This document shows, piece after piece, positions 38,201 through 48,461 of a DNA stretch of 64,000 bases (its first letter is position 1; each line of letters starts with the position of its first letter). The stretch is from Siniperca chuatsi (taxonomy: Eukaryota > Chordata > Actinopteri > Centrarchiformes > Sinipercidae). The notes beneath the pieces were generated by a model. It had not been told where the DNA came from. It saw only the letters and a program-made list of their open reading frames with translations, and did not search any database. The position numbers and the translations under genes were made by a program. The stretch covers positions 13,452,929 through 13,516,928 of the forward strand of contig NC_058056.1 in NCBI RefSeq assembly GCF_020085105.1, in the 5' to 3' direction.

Positions 38201-40991
38201 TTTTGATAGGTTATCTAGAGGAAGGCATAGTAGTTGCTTGGCCGAGATTGCTTTGTTGGCAACGCATTCGCCTTATTTCCATAAAAACAGCGCAATTAAA
38301 CTCTTAACGACAACAGATAAACAGTTGCAGGCTCATAAAGCTCCACATCTAAAACACTTTCGGTATTCCGGCTACAAACTGCCTCACGGTCATTACGCTT
38401 CCTCAAAGTGACGAGACATGAACAATATACAAAACCATACAGCCTATTATTCTGAGAGGACATTTTCGCATAAAAACATACAAAAAAAATTCAAATAACC
38501 GTCAGTCTACCATACCTGGAGCACGACAGCCTTGATATACTTGGCTACTAGACTTCTCTAACTATGCATTGTACCAGCAGGCGAAGGCGAAACTGCACGT
38601 CACCTCCCATTTGGTTGCCACCCTCAAAGCAAATAACTTTCCTGAATAAGGAATATTTTGCCCAGATGGATCATACATCTTCAAAACTGTATTTGAAGTT
38701 AGCTTATGACAAATGACTATAACAGTTGCAGGCCTAACTAGTCTGTATGGCATCATTTTAGTGACGACACACAAGACAATATGCTATAGGCCTATCAGAC
38801 GCCTAGAAAATATCAGTGTCAGTGGTGGAAAGTAACTACATTTACTCAAATACCTGAAGTACAATTTTGAGATACTTTCACCTCTTATACTTCATTTCAG
38901 AGGGAAATATTGTACTTTTTATTTGACTATATTTAGCCTCTGATAGTTAGGCTAGATAGCTTTCATATTACAATTTACACAAAAACATGTATAAAATGCA
39001 ATGTTTTGTTGAAGATTAAACCAGTGGTTCTCAACCTTTTTAGCTTGTGACTCATTACAGAAAATGTATGTGTGCATTTGGGGTCCATTTTCAGAAGTCT
39101 ATGAGTTGTTAGCAGTTCCACCAAAGAGAGATTTCCTGTCTAAACTTCTCAGATGGTTTCACTGAAATAAAATGAGGACTTGTAATGGAACATTTTTACA
39201 TTTTTGTATCGCTATTTGTATTTAAGTAAAGGATCTGAGTACTTCTTCCAACACTGAAGAGTGTTTGCTTGTAAGCTGAACATGAAGACAATGCTTCAAC
39301 AAATCCACTCCTAATGTGCCAACAAATAAGAAAAATCCATGGACCCTGATAAGCTTTTACAAGGTAAGCAGGGGCTGTTAATATGCAGATAAGCTTTAAC
39401 ATGTCAACACACACACACACACAGACACACATAAGCAGCTGTCTGCCTCTCCTACCTAAGGCTACACAGGCAATAAAACGTATCTGTTCACGCTAAATTT
39501 GTACAAACTGCAAAGGATTTCTAGGATGTTTTATATCTCAAACATCCTGTGTGTTTAGTCACACTTCACATGATTGCAAACACATTTGTTCAGTAAACAT
39601 TTGAAGGGTGACACAAACACACTCAGATTCCTCAGAAGTCAAAATAAATATGGTGGCTGGCTAGAGTTGAATATCAGAGGTCACTAAGGATTGTGGACAG
39701 TAATTAGTATTACTCATGTAATGGGTAGCCCACCACTGAGTAGTCCAGGATCATTATCAGAATGTTTGCTGTCTCTATTTGCTTGGTTTTGGTAGACTAG
39801 CCTGAACTAAAATATTTCTTCCTAAAGTAAAATACAAGGGCCTCCAGGGCGGTTTTTCATGAACCCCATTGGTAACAGTGCAAACTGAGGAATTTCATAA
39901 ATATCTTTTCCTCAGGTGAGAAGCACAAATGATTGTCCTGATCAGGCTAAGGCAAGGCAGGATTGCCATCTGGGCATTTGGTTTTTGGTCTTTGATTATT
40001 TGTTATTATTTGTTTGAGAATTTGCAGCAATAATGTACTACAACATCAACAAAGGCAGGTCCTGTATTATTATTTAAACTTGTAGAAGGCCCTCTATCTG
40101 GAAATCTATAAATCATTTGTATATCAGTTGATACTGCTCTAATATTTTTCTAGCATAGTAGTACTGGTTGGTTTCTGGGTGCCTGGACATGGGTGGAGGG
40201 AGCTGCCGTCCAACAGCAAATACCTGCCCGCGGCCGCTAAGAGGTTAATCCAGCCATGGGTTTAGGTCTACTTCAGGCTGCTAATGTAATTACACCTGGC
40301 ACTGAAATAATTTCTCTAGGGTTTTTCGGGACACAAATCGAACAGAGTATAGAGGTCTATTCCAGTGACTCTTTCCTTGAGGGCATCAACTCACCTGATT
40401 CCCAAAAACTCCAATGGAGCAGGCGGTGGAAACCTCATCCGCGCCGAACCAGACCGACGCCAGGCGGGAGGGCATCCCGAGGATGAAGACCTGGGCAAGG
40501 GAACTTGCAAACTGTCCGAGCATGGTCACCCCGAACAGGTTGGGTTTGGCACTGGCCACCTTGATCCATGTCCCGGCGCAGTTGAGCGCGGTGGCCAGCA
40601 GCGCTGTGACCCGCAGCCCTTTCTTATCCAGCAGCCAGGTGACCGGGAAGATGAAGGGGATGTAGGTGAGCATGTAGATCATGGACAGCCAGTCTACAGC
40701 GAACGCTTCCACGCTGTAGAACTTCATCATTATGTTGCTGATGATCCCGTACTGGATCCATTGGTACGCGTTGCTCAGGGAGTATAAACTGAACAGGAGC
40801 ACAATCACCCAACGCTTCTTGTATAAACGTGTAGTGGCCGCAGAGCCGCTGTCACCGTTTGGGATGCTGCCGCATTCAATTTGGTCCGCGGCATCTGGAC
40901 CTTTCGCTCCCAAATGTGGACCATTACCCTCCGTGTCCTGAGCGCTCCTGTCCGGTGAGGCCCGCGGATTATCTCTCATTTTCTGCTTCAA
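22634..40991 (-). CDS. flvcr2: flvcr2 locus, MFS transporter with two candidate first coding exons
   Basis: FLVCR2 (MFSD7C) is a 12-helix plasma-membrane major facilitator, implicated in haem and choline transport and brain vascular development. Exons on the minus strand: 1a 40395-40991 or 1b 35340-35942, then 32278-32419, 29856-29996, 28568-28635, 28113-28216, 26075-26185, 24987-25092, 24787-24898, about 23840-23904, and a tentative last exon ending at 22634. Phases agree throughout. Landmarks: [125 protein letters not shown] and SDLRRQKAN. Ten exons matches the mammalian gene. The last exon (ending [15 protein letters not shown]) is inferred; its acceptor is weak, and an alternative is read-through of exon 9 to a stop at 23525. 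Confidence 0.92.
24555..24566 (+). promoter_or_regulatory. CTCF-like core motif CCACTAGGGGGC
   Basis: Matches the CTCF core CCASYAGRKGGC exactly, but the flanking positions fit less well. Located in an flvcr2 intron. Sequence motif only. Confidence 0.35.
25103..25165. repeat. GACA/TGTC tetranucleotide microsatellite next to an flvcr2 acceptor
   Basis: About fifteen units of CAGA/GACA. On the flvcr2 strand it reads as TGTC repeats followed by GTGTGTGTGCAG, which is the acceptor of the exon beginning at 25092. The repeat therefore occupies the polypyrimidine and branch-point region. Confidence 0.9.
27605..27960. repeat. Teleost interspersed repeat (flvcr2 intron)
   Basis: Contains phrases typical of a repeat widespread in percomorph fish: CAACAACTATTGGATGGATT, GAAATTTTGTACAGAC, TTCATGGCCCCCAGAGGATG, and a second GAAATTTGGTACAGATGTCC in the same orientation, so the unit is internally repetitive. 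It lies between two flvcr2 exons. The family is recalled from general knowledge, not looked up. Confidence 0.55.
29415..29695 (+). mobile_element. MITE-like repeat, GCAGCCCT family, copy 2
   Basis: Begins near GTGCTGAAACTATCC, passes TAGTTCTAGCTTCTTAAAGG and TTTTGGATTGTTGGTGGGAC, and ends AGATTAATCATTAGTGGCAGCCCT. Same order and orientation as copies at 11490-11785 and 37265-37545. It sits in an flvcr2 intron about 160 bases from exon 3. Confidence 0.6.
30158..30223. repeat. GT dinucleotide microsatellite
   Basis: About 22 pure GT units followed by an interrupted tail, in an flvcr2 intron. Confidence 0.95.
30785..30842. repeat. Short copy of the repeat at 61735-61905
   Basis: AAAGACCATGAGATGCAATT.. 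to AGTAAGTGGACC, in an flvcr2 intron. Only the right end of the element is kept. Confidence 0.45.
32672..33086. mobile_element. Foldback (long inverted repeat) non-autonomous transposon in flvcr2 intron
   Basis: Left arm GGCTCTGTCCAAATGAAGTC then CACCTATCAGCACCTCTAAA (32744-32783) is the near reverse complement of the right arm TTTAGAGGTGCTGGTAGGTG then GATTTTGTTACTGTTGGACT (32920-32959). Outer parts also pair: GCTTAGCATAAAGATTG against CAGTCTTTATA. The centre holds GGGGGGTTATGTGCCGGAC. No open frame of size. This matches a palindromic element I know to be abundant in teleosts. It lies between exon 1b and exon 2. Confidence 0.7.
35212..35246. repeat. CA dinucleotide microsatellite
   Basis: About 17 CA units, some 95 bases into the intron after flvcr2 exon 1b. 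Confidence 0.95.
35340..35942 (-). CDS. flvcr2: flvcr2 first coding exon 1b
   Basis: Encodes residues 1-201 beginning [13 protein letters not shown] and ending [16 protein letters not shown], with a GT donor in phase 0 at the same codon as exon 1a. Over the 145-residue membrane core I count 89 identities with exon 1a by hand, so they are old duplicates. Both code for the same helices and cannot be used together in one normal transporter. The frame is intact and the membrane segments preserved, which argues that it is functional. Confidence 0.85.
37265..37545 (+). mobile_element. MITE-like repeat, GCAGCCCT family, copy 3
   Basis: Starts GAGCTGTAACAATTAGTTGA, passes TTCCAGCTTTTCAAATGCAA and GATACAAAACAAGGCATTTT, and ends in TAGATTAATCGATAATGAAA followed by ATAATAGTTTCAC, where the family end is degraded. 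Same orientation as the other two copies in this window. Confidence 0.6.
38817..39258. mobile_element. Terminal-inverted-repeat element (hAT/MITE-like) with nested repeat
   Basis: Left end CAGTGGTGGAAAGTAACTAC and right end GAGTACTTCTTCCAACACTG are imperfect inverted repeats, as in a very common fish repeat (GTGGAAAGTAACT...TTAAGTAAAGGATCTGAGTA). Inside, from about 39018, a second repeat start CCAGTGGTTCTCAACCTTTT interrupts it. No transposase frame. Confidence 0.6.
40395..40991 (-). CDS. flvcr2: flvcr2 first coding exon 1a
   Basis: Encodes residues 1-199: a polar N-terminal tail of about 55 residues (no lysine-rich motif of note) and the first five to six transmembrane helices, ending [16 protein letters not shown] with a GT donor (CAG|GTGAGT) in phase 0. 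Its sequence is closer than exon 1b to remembered mammalian FLVCR2 ([29 protein letters not shown]). It lies 4.45 kb upstream of exon 1b. No second set of exons 2-10 lies between them, so it must either splice to exon 2 at 32419 or be a truncated duplicate. Confidence 0.85.
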
Positions 40992-41943
40992 TTAAAACGA
41001 GCGCACTTGGAAGATAGAAGAGAAAAGACTGGAAGTCTTCCAGTACAGTAGTAGCAATAATCTACTTAAAAAAAATTTAAAACCAGAAAAAAAAGATCAC
41101 TTTCGGTCCATGTGACAATCAAAAACAATTCAGTTATCAGGAATATTGGTTTCTTTTGCCGTTACAAAAGGACTGAGATGACTTCAGATTTATATGCAGG
41201 CTTCATTCCAAAGGACTGACCTGCTGTCCAGAAGTTCATTTAGGCTAATACTTGAGCTGTCTGAGAAATCTCCTTTATTGCAGACACTATATGAGCTGAC
41301 ACGACTTGTACTCCACCCAGCTGCTGAGATAAGAAGTGACAGTGACTGTTACGAGTGAGCTATATGTCCAGAAGAACACCCACCAGTCGGGCACAGACAA
41401 GACATACCACAGCCTACTTAGGATACTTACTCTGCCAGAAGTTTAGTTTAGTTTCTTTTGCATCAGTCATCGCCTTGTTAATCTGCGAGTTAAATCCCCC
41501 CTGGCAAGAACAATGAGCGCCTTGTTAACACTATTAGTTAGTAGACCTACAAGCTGAGAACTTTATATTTTTTCATGTTAGATTAAATGTGGATTAAATG
41601 TCAAGCTCAACAAAAATGTGATTACATTACACTGTTGGTCCCCTTTGATTTGAAAAAAAATACTAAATACAAAAGGAAAGGCTTGTTACACGTTAAGTGA
41701 GGGGAATAAGGTTAAACATAAAAATTATTTTACTTCATGAGACATACAGTCCATTTTAGCAGCTTTTCCACTGTTTTTATTAATTAATTTGTGAGGAATT
41801 ACCCACTGCTGAAACAAAGCTTTCCCTCTGCAGGATCACTTGTGATCCATGGAACAGTTTAAAGGTATAAAAATATAACAAATGTGTGGAAATCAATGTA
41901 AAATGAGGTGCACAGTGACACAGTTGTCAGGTTGTGCTGCTAC

Positions 41944-41962
41944 TGACCACCAGATGGCGCCA
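41944..41962 (+). promoter_or_regulatory. CTCF-type binding motif, full consensus match
   Basis: TGACCACCAGATGGCGCCA fits every position of the 19-base vertebrate CTCF consensus YGRCCASYAGRKGGCRSYR. It lies about 950 bases upstream of flvcr2 exon 1a and 1.4 kb beyond the jdp2 stop codon. A motif match does not prove occupancy. Confidence 0.55.
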
Positions 41963-42197
41963 TTTATCAGAAATCTTACCAAAAACATAATAGCCTACAT
42001 GACTGATATGTTTGCAATTTTGTAGGACTCAAAAAAATTCCAGTAAAAAAACAAACTAAACATTTATTTCTTATGGAAATACAAAATGGGATTTTGTGAT
42101 AGCTTATATGCTTATATAACATCATATACAAAAGTATAAAAACATTAAACATAATTGGTAGTAACACTGGATAAAATAAAGGACAATGTAAACAGTC

Positions 42198-42202
<5 letters not shown>

Positions 42203-42272
<70 letters not shown>
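42203..42272. repeat. AT dinucleotide microsatellite, about 35 units
   Basis: Pure (AT)n tract; long open frames across it are artefacts. Confidence 0.95.
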
Positions 42273-42275
<3 letters not shown>

Positions 42276-43329
42276 CATACATGACGCCTGCGCCAAAACA
42301 TAAGAACTAAGGGGGAAAAAAGGATCCACCGCTCTGCCACTGTATGAAAGAACAAAAATGACCAGAAGGTTGTTATGCAGTAAAAATGCTTCTGACAGTG
42401 TGTGTGGGTGTAAGTATTGCTTCAGAAAAATAAGGAATTTACTATTATTTTCACTGAATGAGCAAATTAAAGGGGAAAAAAACACCACATATCATCAGTA
42501 TGTGGTTAATGCATTCCAGTAGTTATTTTCCTAAATGTATCTATTAAGTCTACCCATTGCCCCCAACTGCCTTCTTCTAGTTGTAGTTCAGTTAAAATTC
42601 CTGATTCCCAGAGTGCATTTTAACAAAGGCAAGACAGTCCAAGTCATTTTAGGCATATGGACCGAGAGGTAATGCAACCCCTCATTAAAGTAAGATATCT
42701 ATTTGTAGCCTGACTACACATAGAGCCATTAATCTTTGAGGTTATCACTTCTGCCTCACATGGAAACAGTAATTGAAATGCTGCTGAAATAACAGTTATA
42801 TGTAACTTGGCGATATATTCACATCTATACAGCTGTTTAATCAAATATAGCTCAGTTTTAGTTTAGATTATTTTTTTAAATTGTCGATCAACAAATAAAA
42901 ATCATTCATTTGTAAATCACCAAATGAATTACTGAAATTACTGAGCTGACGTTTTCGATAGTGGGATGCAACCAAACTCTATTCTAGTTGCTGGGAATAT
43001 GATGAAACGATGCTATGTCCGCTAATGGCATCGCTAAAAACAGATGTAAGGTAATTTGCCAATAGCTTTGTTTAACTTCATACTGATAGTGGCTGGAGCT
43101 TTGGTGACCAAAATGACAAATACATGGGAAAGCAAGAGAGAGAAAGAAGCTTGATTTAACTGCCAAAACAGTGTCCAATCTTATTGGATCCACATTTTGT
43201 GGAGTGACGCTCCGTGACTTAAGGTAGGAGGACTTGGCTGGTTCTCCTCCATGGCCGGGACCCAAAGCTAAGTGCTGCTAGTTGGCTGCTTCTTCTCAAC
43301 TGTAGAAACTGTAGAAAGCCGTCGCACTT

Positions 43330-45288
43330 TCACTTGACATCCAGCTGCTGCAGCAGGGGGTTCACCTCGCTCTCCGGGGTTTTGACACTATCTGTCCTGA
43401 CAATACACGTGGGGCGATGGCGGTTAAGCATGAGGATCAGTTGCTGTCGTTCGAGCTTCAGCTCCTCAATCTGGGCTTTAAGGTCAGAGTTTAACATCTC
43501 TAGTCTCTCTGATTCCTGTGAGGATGTAGGGAGGAGGAAGTAATAAGAGGGGGAGAAGACAGAGATAAAGCAGGATTACAACAGATAACTTGATAGATAG
43601 TTTGAAATAATGACAAAGTGATTACCAAGGTATACCTCACCTTTTGTAGATAATCTGTCCTCTCTTTCTTTTTGTTTCGACATCGAGCTGCAGCCACTTT
43701 GTTTTTCTCTCGCCTTCGTTTCCTCCTCTCTTCCTCTTCATCTCTCTAAACAGGTAAAATGGTTTGAGGTTAAGTTGTGATAGACTTGCTGTACACTAAA
43801 AAATATGATCTTACCTTCTTTATATTACATTGTCATTTGACTATAATAGCAGTGTGCTTTGGCCATGACTCCTCCTCTATCATTATCAATAAGGAAAAAG
43901 CAAATACTGAACTAAATAAATAACTGCCTATTTGCCTACATTTTTTATTTCTTTATTAACTTTGCATGCATGTTGAGCTGTCTCAGTCACAGTGTGCATG
44001 AAAGCACAAAAACTAAGTGACTAAGTAAGTTTATCCTTGTCCTGCGACAATTTTTGTTGCAACGCACTACTTACTTTAAATATGTTTAATTGATTAGACG
44101 TGAATTTAATGAAGCCAGCGTCATGGCTATCCACATGGTAAACAACTACCAACATAAGAAAAACATCAGTGTGTTAACTATTAGTATGAAAGCATTTCAT
44201 TAAAGGAGTGACACAGTAACTTTAACAAGACATAACTGAGCCTATGCTTAGCCTTGTTTGCAATGTTTACCTATACATGCTAATGACACATTTTTCATAT
44301 TACCATATTACAATTTCTACTTTTAACCATATCAGAAATACACATCAACCCTTATAACATAAAGAAACCCAACTCTGATGGTTAAATGGTATCTCCTACA
44401 TGAATTTGTAAAATAAAACAAGAAGTGAACTCACATCTACAGCAAGGAATTCTCAACATAGATGCACCAAGCCTTAAGACGGCACACCTCATGCATAATG
44501 CTACCGTAGTAGAGAATTACACATAAATAAGTTATTATTTCCATTAGTCATTTCATATCTAACCATTTTACCCTGCCTTTGTGAAGACTCACTAAGTGAA
44601 ATCCAAACCAAATGATCATCTGTCCTGCTATCACTACGGCTGAGCTACCAAAGCTAACAAAAGTCACAGCTAACAGTCTAATAGCTCAGTAGAGCTGAAG
44701 ATCCATCTGGTTGTATAATTCCTGTAATCCTGATCATATTTTTTCCTTGACATCCATGGTGGAAAGACTCCAGCAGTATATTTAACAACAGTAACATGTC
44801 CCATTATGTCCACTAGGTGGACCTGTTGATTAAGATTAAGTTGACACAATGTCATAATTGCAAAGGTGCTTTCACTTCAAGCAAACCTGTTTATGATATA
44901 TTAGGCCCATTTTACATACAGATAGAATCTGTATGAAAAATGTGAAACACTGTATTTGGATTGTTGCATGTGTTCTTTACACTGTGGCTAAATCCCATAA
45001 AAAGAACACATACATGTACTAAGTAAAAACTCAAAATTTACTGTTTACATTTACATGATCTAGTAATGGTTACAAGCTACTCAGTGTTTCCTGTACCTCT
45101 GTTTTGATCACTAGGGGCCTCTTCCCCAGACTGTCCAGGAAGTGCAGAGGTGACAGCATTGTACCGAACTCCTGGAAGTCACCAAACTTGAGCTTGTCAG
45201 TCAGCGTGGTGGCTGAGATCCCAGCCAGTGGGCCCAGGCTGGGCAGGGAGCCTGCTGTCACAGAGGGATCTGGGATTTGTCCTGGCAT
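43330..45288 (-). CDS. jdp2: jdp2, Jun dimerization protein 2
   Basis: bZIP repressor that pairs with Jun family proteins and ATF2 and binds AP-1/CRE sites in the nucleus. Three coding exons on the minus strand: 45097-45288, 43641-43745 and 43330-43515, all phase 0, giving 160 residues (human 163). Landmarks: start MPGQIPDPSV, PLHFLDSLGKRP and VIKTE; basic region RRREKNKVAAARCRNKKKE; leucine-heptad region in the last exon, ending IVRTDSVKTPESEVNPLLQQ. An acceptor 26 bases before the ATG (TGCCCCTAG|CTGTGG, exon start 45314) shows that an upstream noncoding exon exists, probably near 47.3-47.6 kb. Frame intact. Neighbour of fos in the same orientation, as in other vertebrates. Confidence 0.96.
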
Positions 45289-45314
45289 CGTGTCAGACTC
45301 GGTCGTGACCACAG

Positions 45315-47839
45315 CTAGGGGCAGAAGAAGAAAATGGGAGACATACTTAGACGGCAACTAAACCAGATCAATGAAAAACACATAAACTCTGTCTGCTCTG
45401 CTTGTTATAGTACATACTGAAGCGTACTTTTTAAAAACAAAACATTTTACATGAACAAATTAGAGGCAAATAGATATGTTAGTGCTTTATTTGACCTCCA
45501 GTCTGTTACAGGGCTTCAAGAAGGCATTTGCCTGAGGTGCTCTGCTCCTTTCTAGCGGTCAGACTTGCCTTACTGTGATGAATTGCTGGTCTGTTATAGG
45601 AGTCGGATGCTGAGGCTGCTCTCATTAGGCTATTTTATTATTTTGCTTCTTTTTCTGGAATGAATATACAACCATTTACAAAGATCTGGGCAAGAATTTA
45701 CCTGATTTAATCCCCAGAGGCCAAAAGAGAGAAGAACAACAGTGTACAGAGCAGACTCAGACAAATTCCCCTTTATTTCAAGGAGAGCTAAAGCCAGCCA
45801 TTGCAGAGAAATACCCATACATCGTGGCTTCCTCCTTATGAGACTTAATGTCAGGGGAGCAGAATGCGGCGGCCAAAATTCAGCAAAATGTGGTCAAGGT
45901 TGAACCCAAATTTAACTTGTTTTGTTTCGTTTAGCCAAGTGAAAAATTAAAGATGACACTGTTTACTTATGTTTTGTGCTGAAAAGATTTTCCTTATGTT
46001 TTGTAGTCTACCACTGGCAAATGCCTCAATTTGAAAATGCTGAACATGAACATTTAAATATATCCAAAGACAATGAGAGAGGAGTGTGTGAGCAAAGCCA
46101 GCCAAAGACACAGGAAATTACTACAACAGCTCAGCGGATTTCCAAGCTACATGATGCAGCCAAAAACTACTCTCTGGTCAGTTACCTTTAGCCCACACTG
46201 CAGGAGTAAACAGGCAATAATGCATCTAGCAAACAGTTATGCAGACAACTTACATGCGACATGAGAAGTGCACAAGGGAATAACTTCCCCAAACTACAGA
46301 TCAAAAAGACAAAGTGGAACTCTGCTGACCATGTTTTGGCACATGATGGCCATAGGCAAGATAAGTCAAGGTGCAAAATGTAAGGTAAAATGGAGCTAAT
46401 GTGTAACTACACGCCTTAAAAATTTGATATGAAAATTTTGCAAAAACACAAACCAAAGCAAAACACAAAACCACCTTAACACCATGGTTCTTCAACATTT
46501 TCATAAAAAGGACTCCCAAGTACACAATGTGGACCAATGAGTGCCATTTGATTATAGTATGGTCCACAGGGAGGTATGATTGAAACTGCTATTAAACATT
46601 CTCTTATAGGCTAATGGTAACTTCATTATACCCCTGAAGGTCCAAGAAGCCAATTAACTTAACTACTGATTAGACTGTATTAGAACTCTGCACTTTTACA
46701 GGAGAAAGCCCCAGGTTAGTTTATGAATATGAGTTTTCAGTAACTAAGGAATATGTGTGTAGTCATCCTAAGTCGACTACATTTGTGTTGCAGCATACAT
46801 ACTGAAGCCATTGGTCAACTTGAAAGCGGAAGTTTTTCTTCAGTGCGGCATTTATCTTACGTAACTTTGTCTTCCCATCAGAGAGCTGCAGTGATAAAAT
46901 GTTACAGCTTTTCGCTCAGAACGGATTTCGCTAGAGATAAACCACATTTCATTTTAAGAACCGATGCACAACACCAATGTAAAGAATAGACATCACTAAA
47001 TAGGAACATTTTGTTCTGAATTGTGCACGCCGTGCATCCATGTAAGAGGAGCATGCAAACAAAAGAAAATGAGCTTTCTGCAGCATGCTCCATAAGATGT
47101 CAGGTCTACTTTGAACACCAAAACCACGTCAAACTCAGAGAATGCAGTGAATCGCACGTTATAACCGAACACATCACAGACCTGCCGCTGCCTGTTCAAT
47201 AACTATGCTCGTTATGACCTATGCGTGGCGCGCCAATAACCTATTTAGTATGTAAAAAATGATTCAGCCCTCGACTTACTAAGTTTTGAATACTGACCTG
47301 ACTTTGATCCCAGGTGCAACAAATGTCCTTTCTTCTGGTCAGCCGAGGGTCGAGAGTAGATTTTAAAAAGTGGAAATCGTTGCATCAGCCCGATTTTAAA
47401 CGTGATCCCAATCTGGGAGGATTTGGGAATGCGGAACTTAGGCTATGCCAGGCAAACGTAAGCAGGGATGTAAAAAAGTACATCGTGGGGGCAGAAGTGG
47501 GGAAGTCGCACCGCTCCTCCCATAAAGAAACACTGAGGCTGCAGACTGCAACGACAGAATGTGGCTCAGATGGAGGCCTGCACTGAAAGTACAGTGCAAA
47601 CTAGGTTTTGTGAAAAACTTGAAAGCACATTTACTTTAACTCTGCCTTGCACATTATAAGCATACTGTAAATTGTAAATTTGTAGAATTATGAGCATATA
47701 ATTTAAATTTATTGGAATAATTAAAAGTTAACATCCAAGCTGACAATTATTTTCATCAAATATTTTCATCTTAATTAAGAAACAGATTTCTTAGAGACAG
47801 GTTGCAAACACCAGCACCGAACACCACTCTGAATGTAGG
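45315..47839. other. jdp2 5' intron/upstream region
   Basis: Expected to contain the noncoding first exon and promoter of jdp2, which I cannot place exactly. The segment 47300-47580 is less AT-rich than its surroundings and is the best candidate. No coding exon seen. Confidence 0.4.
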
Positions 47840-47845
47840 TTTATT
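47840..47845 (-). terminator. Candidate poly(A) signal of fos
   Basis: AATAAA on the minus strand about 620 bases after the fos stop codon. The intervening 3' untranslated sequence is AT-rich and has ATTTA pentamers (for example near 48063), consistent with the AU-rich instability elements of fos mRNA. Confidence 0.55.
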
Positions 47846-48461
47846 GTCATTATTCAGCAGCATAGATAAGCAATCAATGCTCTTTTTTTAAACTTATTTT
47901 AAAATTTAACAAATAAGTCAAAATCTGAAAGGTAAAAAAATAAATCATAAGTTACATCTTGATAAGATATATAGTATATAGCACTGGATGTTTTCATGGA
48001 AAACTTTCAATGAGGTCAAACCACAGTTGATGACATTGAGGTATGCAGGTACTTGGATGAATGTAAATACAACATTTACAGCAATCAATACACTACTGAC
48101 ACCAAAACACAAAACCATACTGTAACATTAAACCCCACATTACATCTTAGATCTAGTAACAGATCAGATATATATAAGCTCTGAAAATTATTTGGAATTT
48201 TTCAGCATGCGTTTTAAAATCAAAACTTCCTTCAGTCCCTCCTGTAAAAGTAAAAGCCATGCTTTTAGCTACATCACTCTGTTGGCTATGTATCTGGAGA
48301 AAGTTTATATGTTTGCTTAGTCACACACAAGACATTTCATGAATGTATTCCTTGAAGTGTTACAGCATACTGTGGCACATGTTGTTCGTATTCATTTCAA
48401 AGTCAGGAACCTGCTGAACAGAAAAACCAGAGAGATCAAACTGATCACTTCCCTCTGTACA

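Larger units (their letters stand above)
35943..40394. other. Interval between the two flvcr2 first exons
   Basis: About 4.45 kb with no recognisable copy of flvcr2 exons 2-10 on either strand. It should include the promoter of exon 1b. It contains a likely old DNA-transposon relic around 36510-36860 (AGGGGACAAAAGTAAGTAAT), a MITE-like copy (37265-37545) and a larger terminal-inverted-repeat element with a nested insertion (38817-39258). Confidence 0.6.
40992..43329. other. Gene-free interval between flvcr2 exon 1a and jdp2
   Basis: In human the batf gene lies between jdp2 and flvcr2. I looked on both strands for its bZIP exon (a KNRIAAQKSRQRQ-like stretch) and saw none. The interval holds the upstream region of exon 1a, a 70-base AT microsatellite (42203-42272), an excellent CTCF-type motif (41944-41962) and otherwise AT-rich unique sequence. 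Confidence 0.55.

Noticed and set aside
36000-40394. A possible complete second flvcr2 gene
   Set aside because: None of the conserved exon 2-10 motifs ([35 protein letters not shown]) is present between exons 1a and 1b.
40365-40787. Plus-strand frame of 140 codons opposite flvcr2 exon 1a
   Set aside because: Antisense shadow of the GC-rich exon 1a; no known family.
41976-42488. 170-codon open frame on the minus strand
   Set aside because: It runs through the AT microsatellite, giving an alternating I/Y stretch; no family resemblance.
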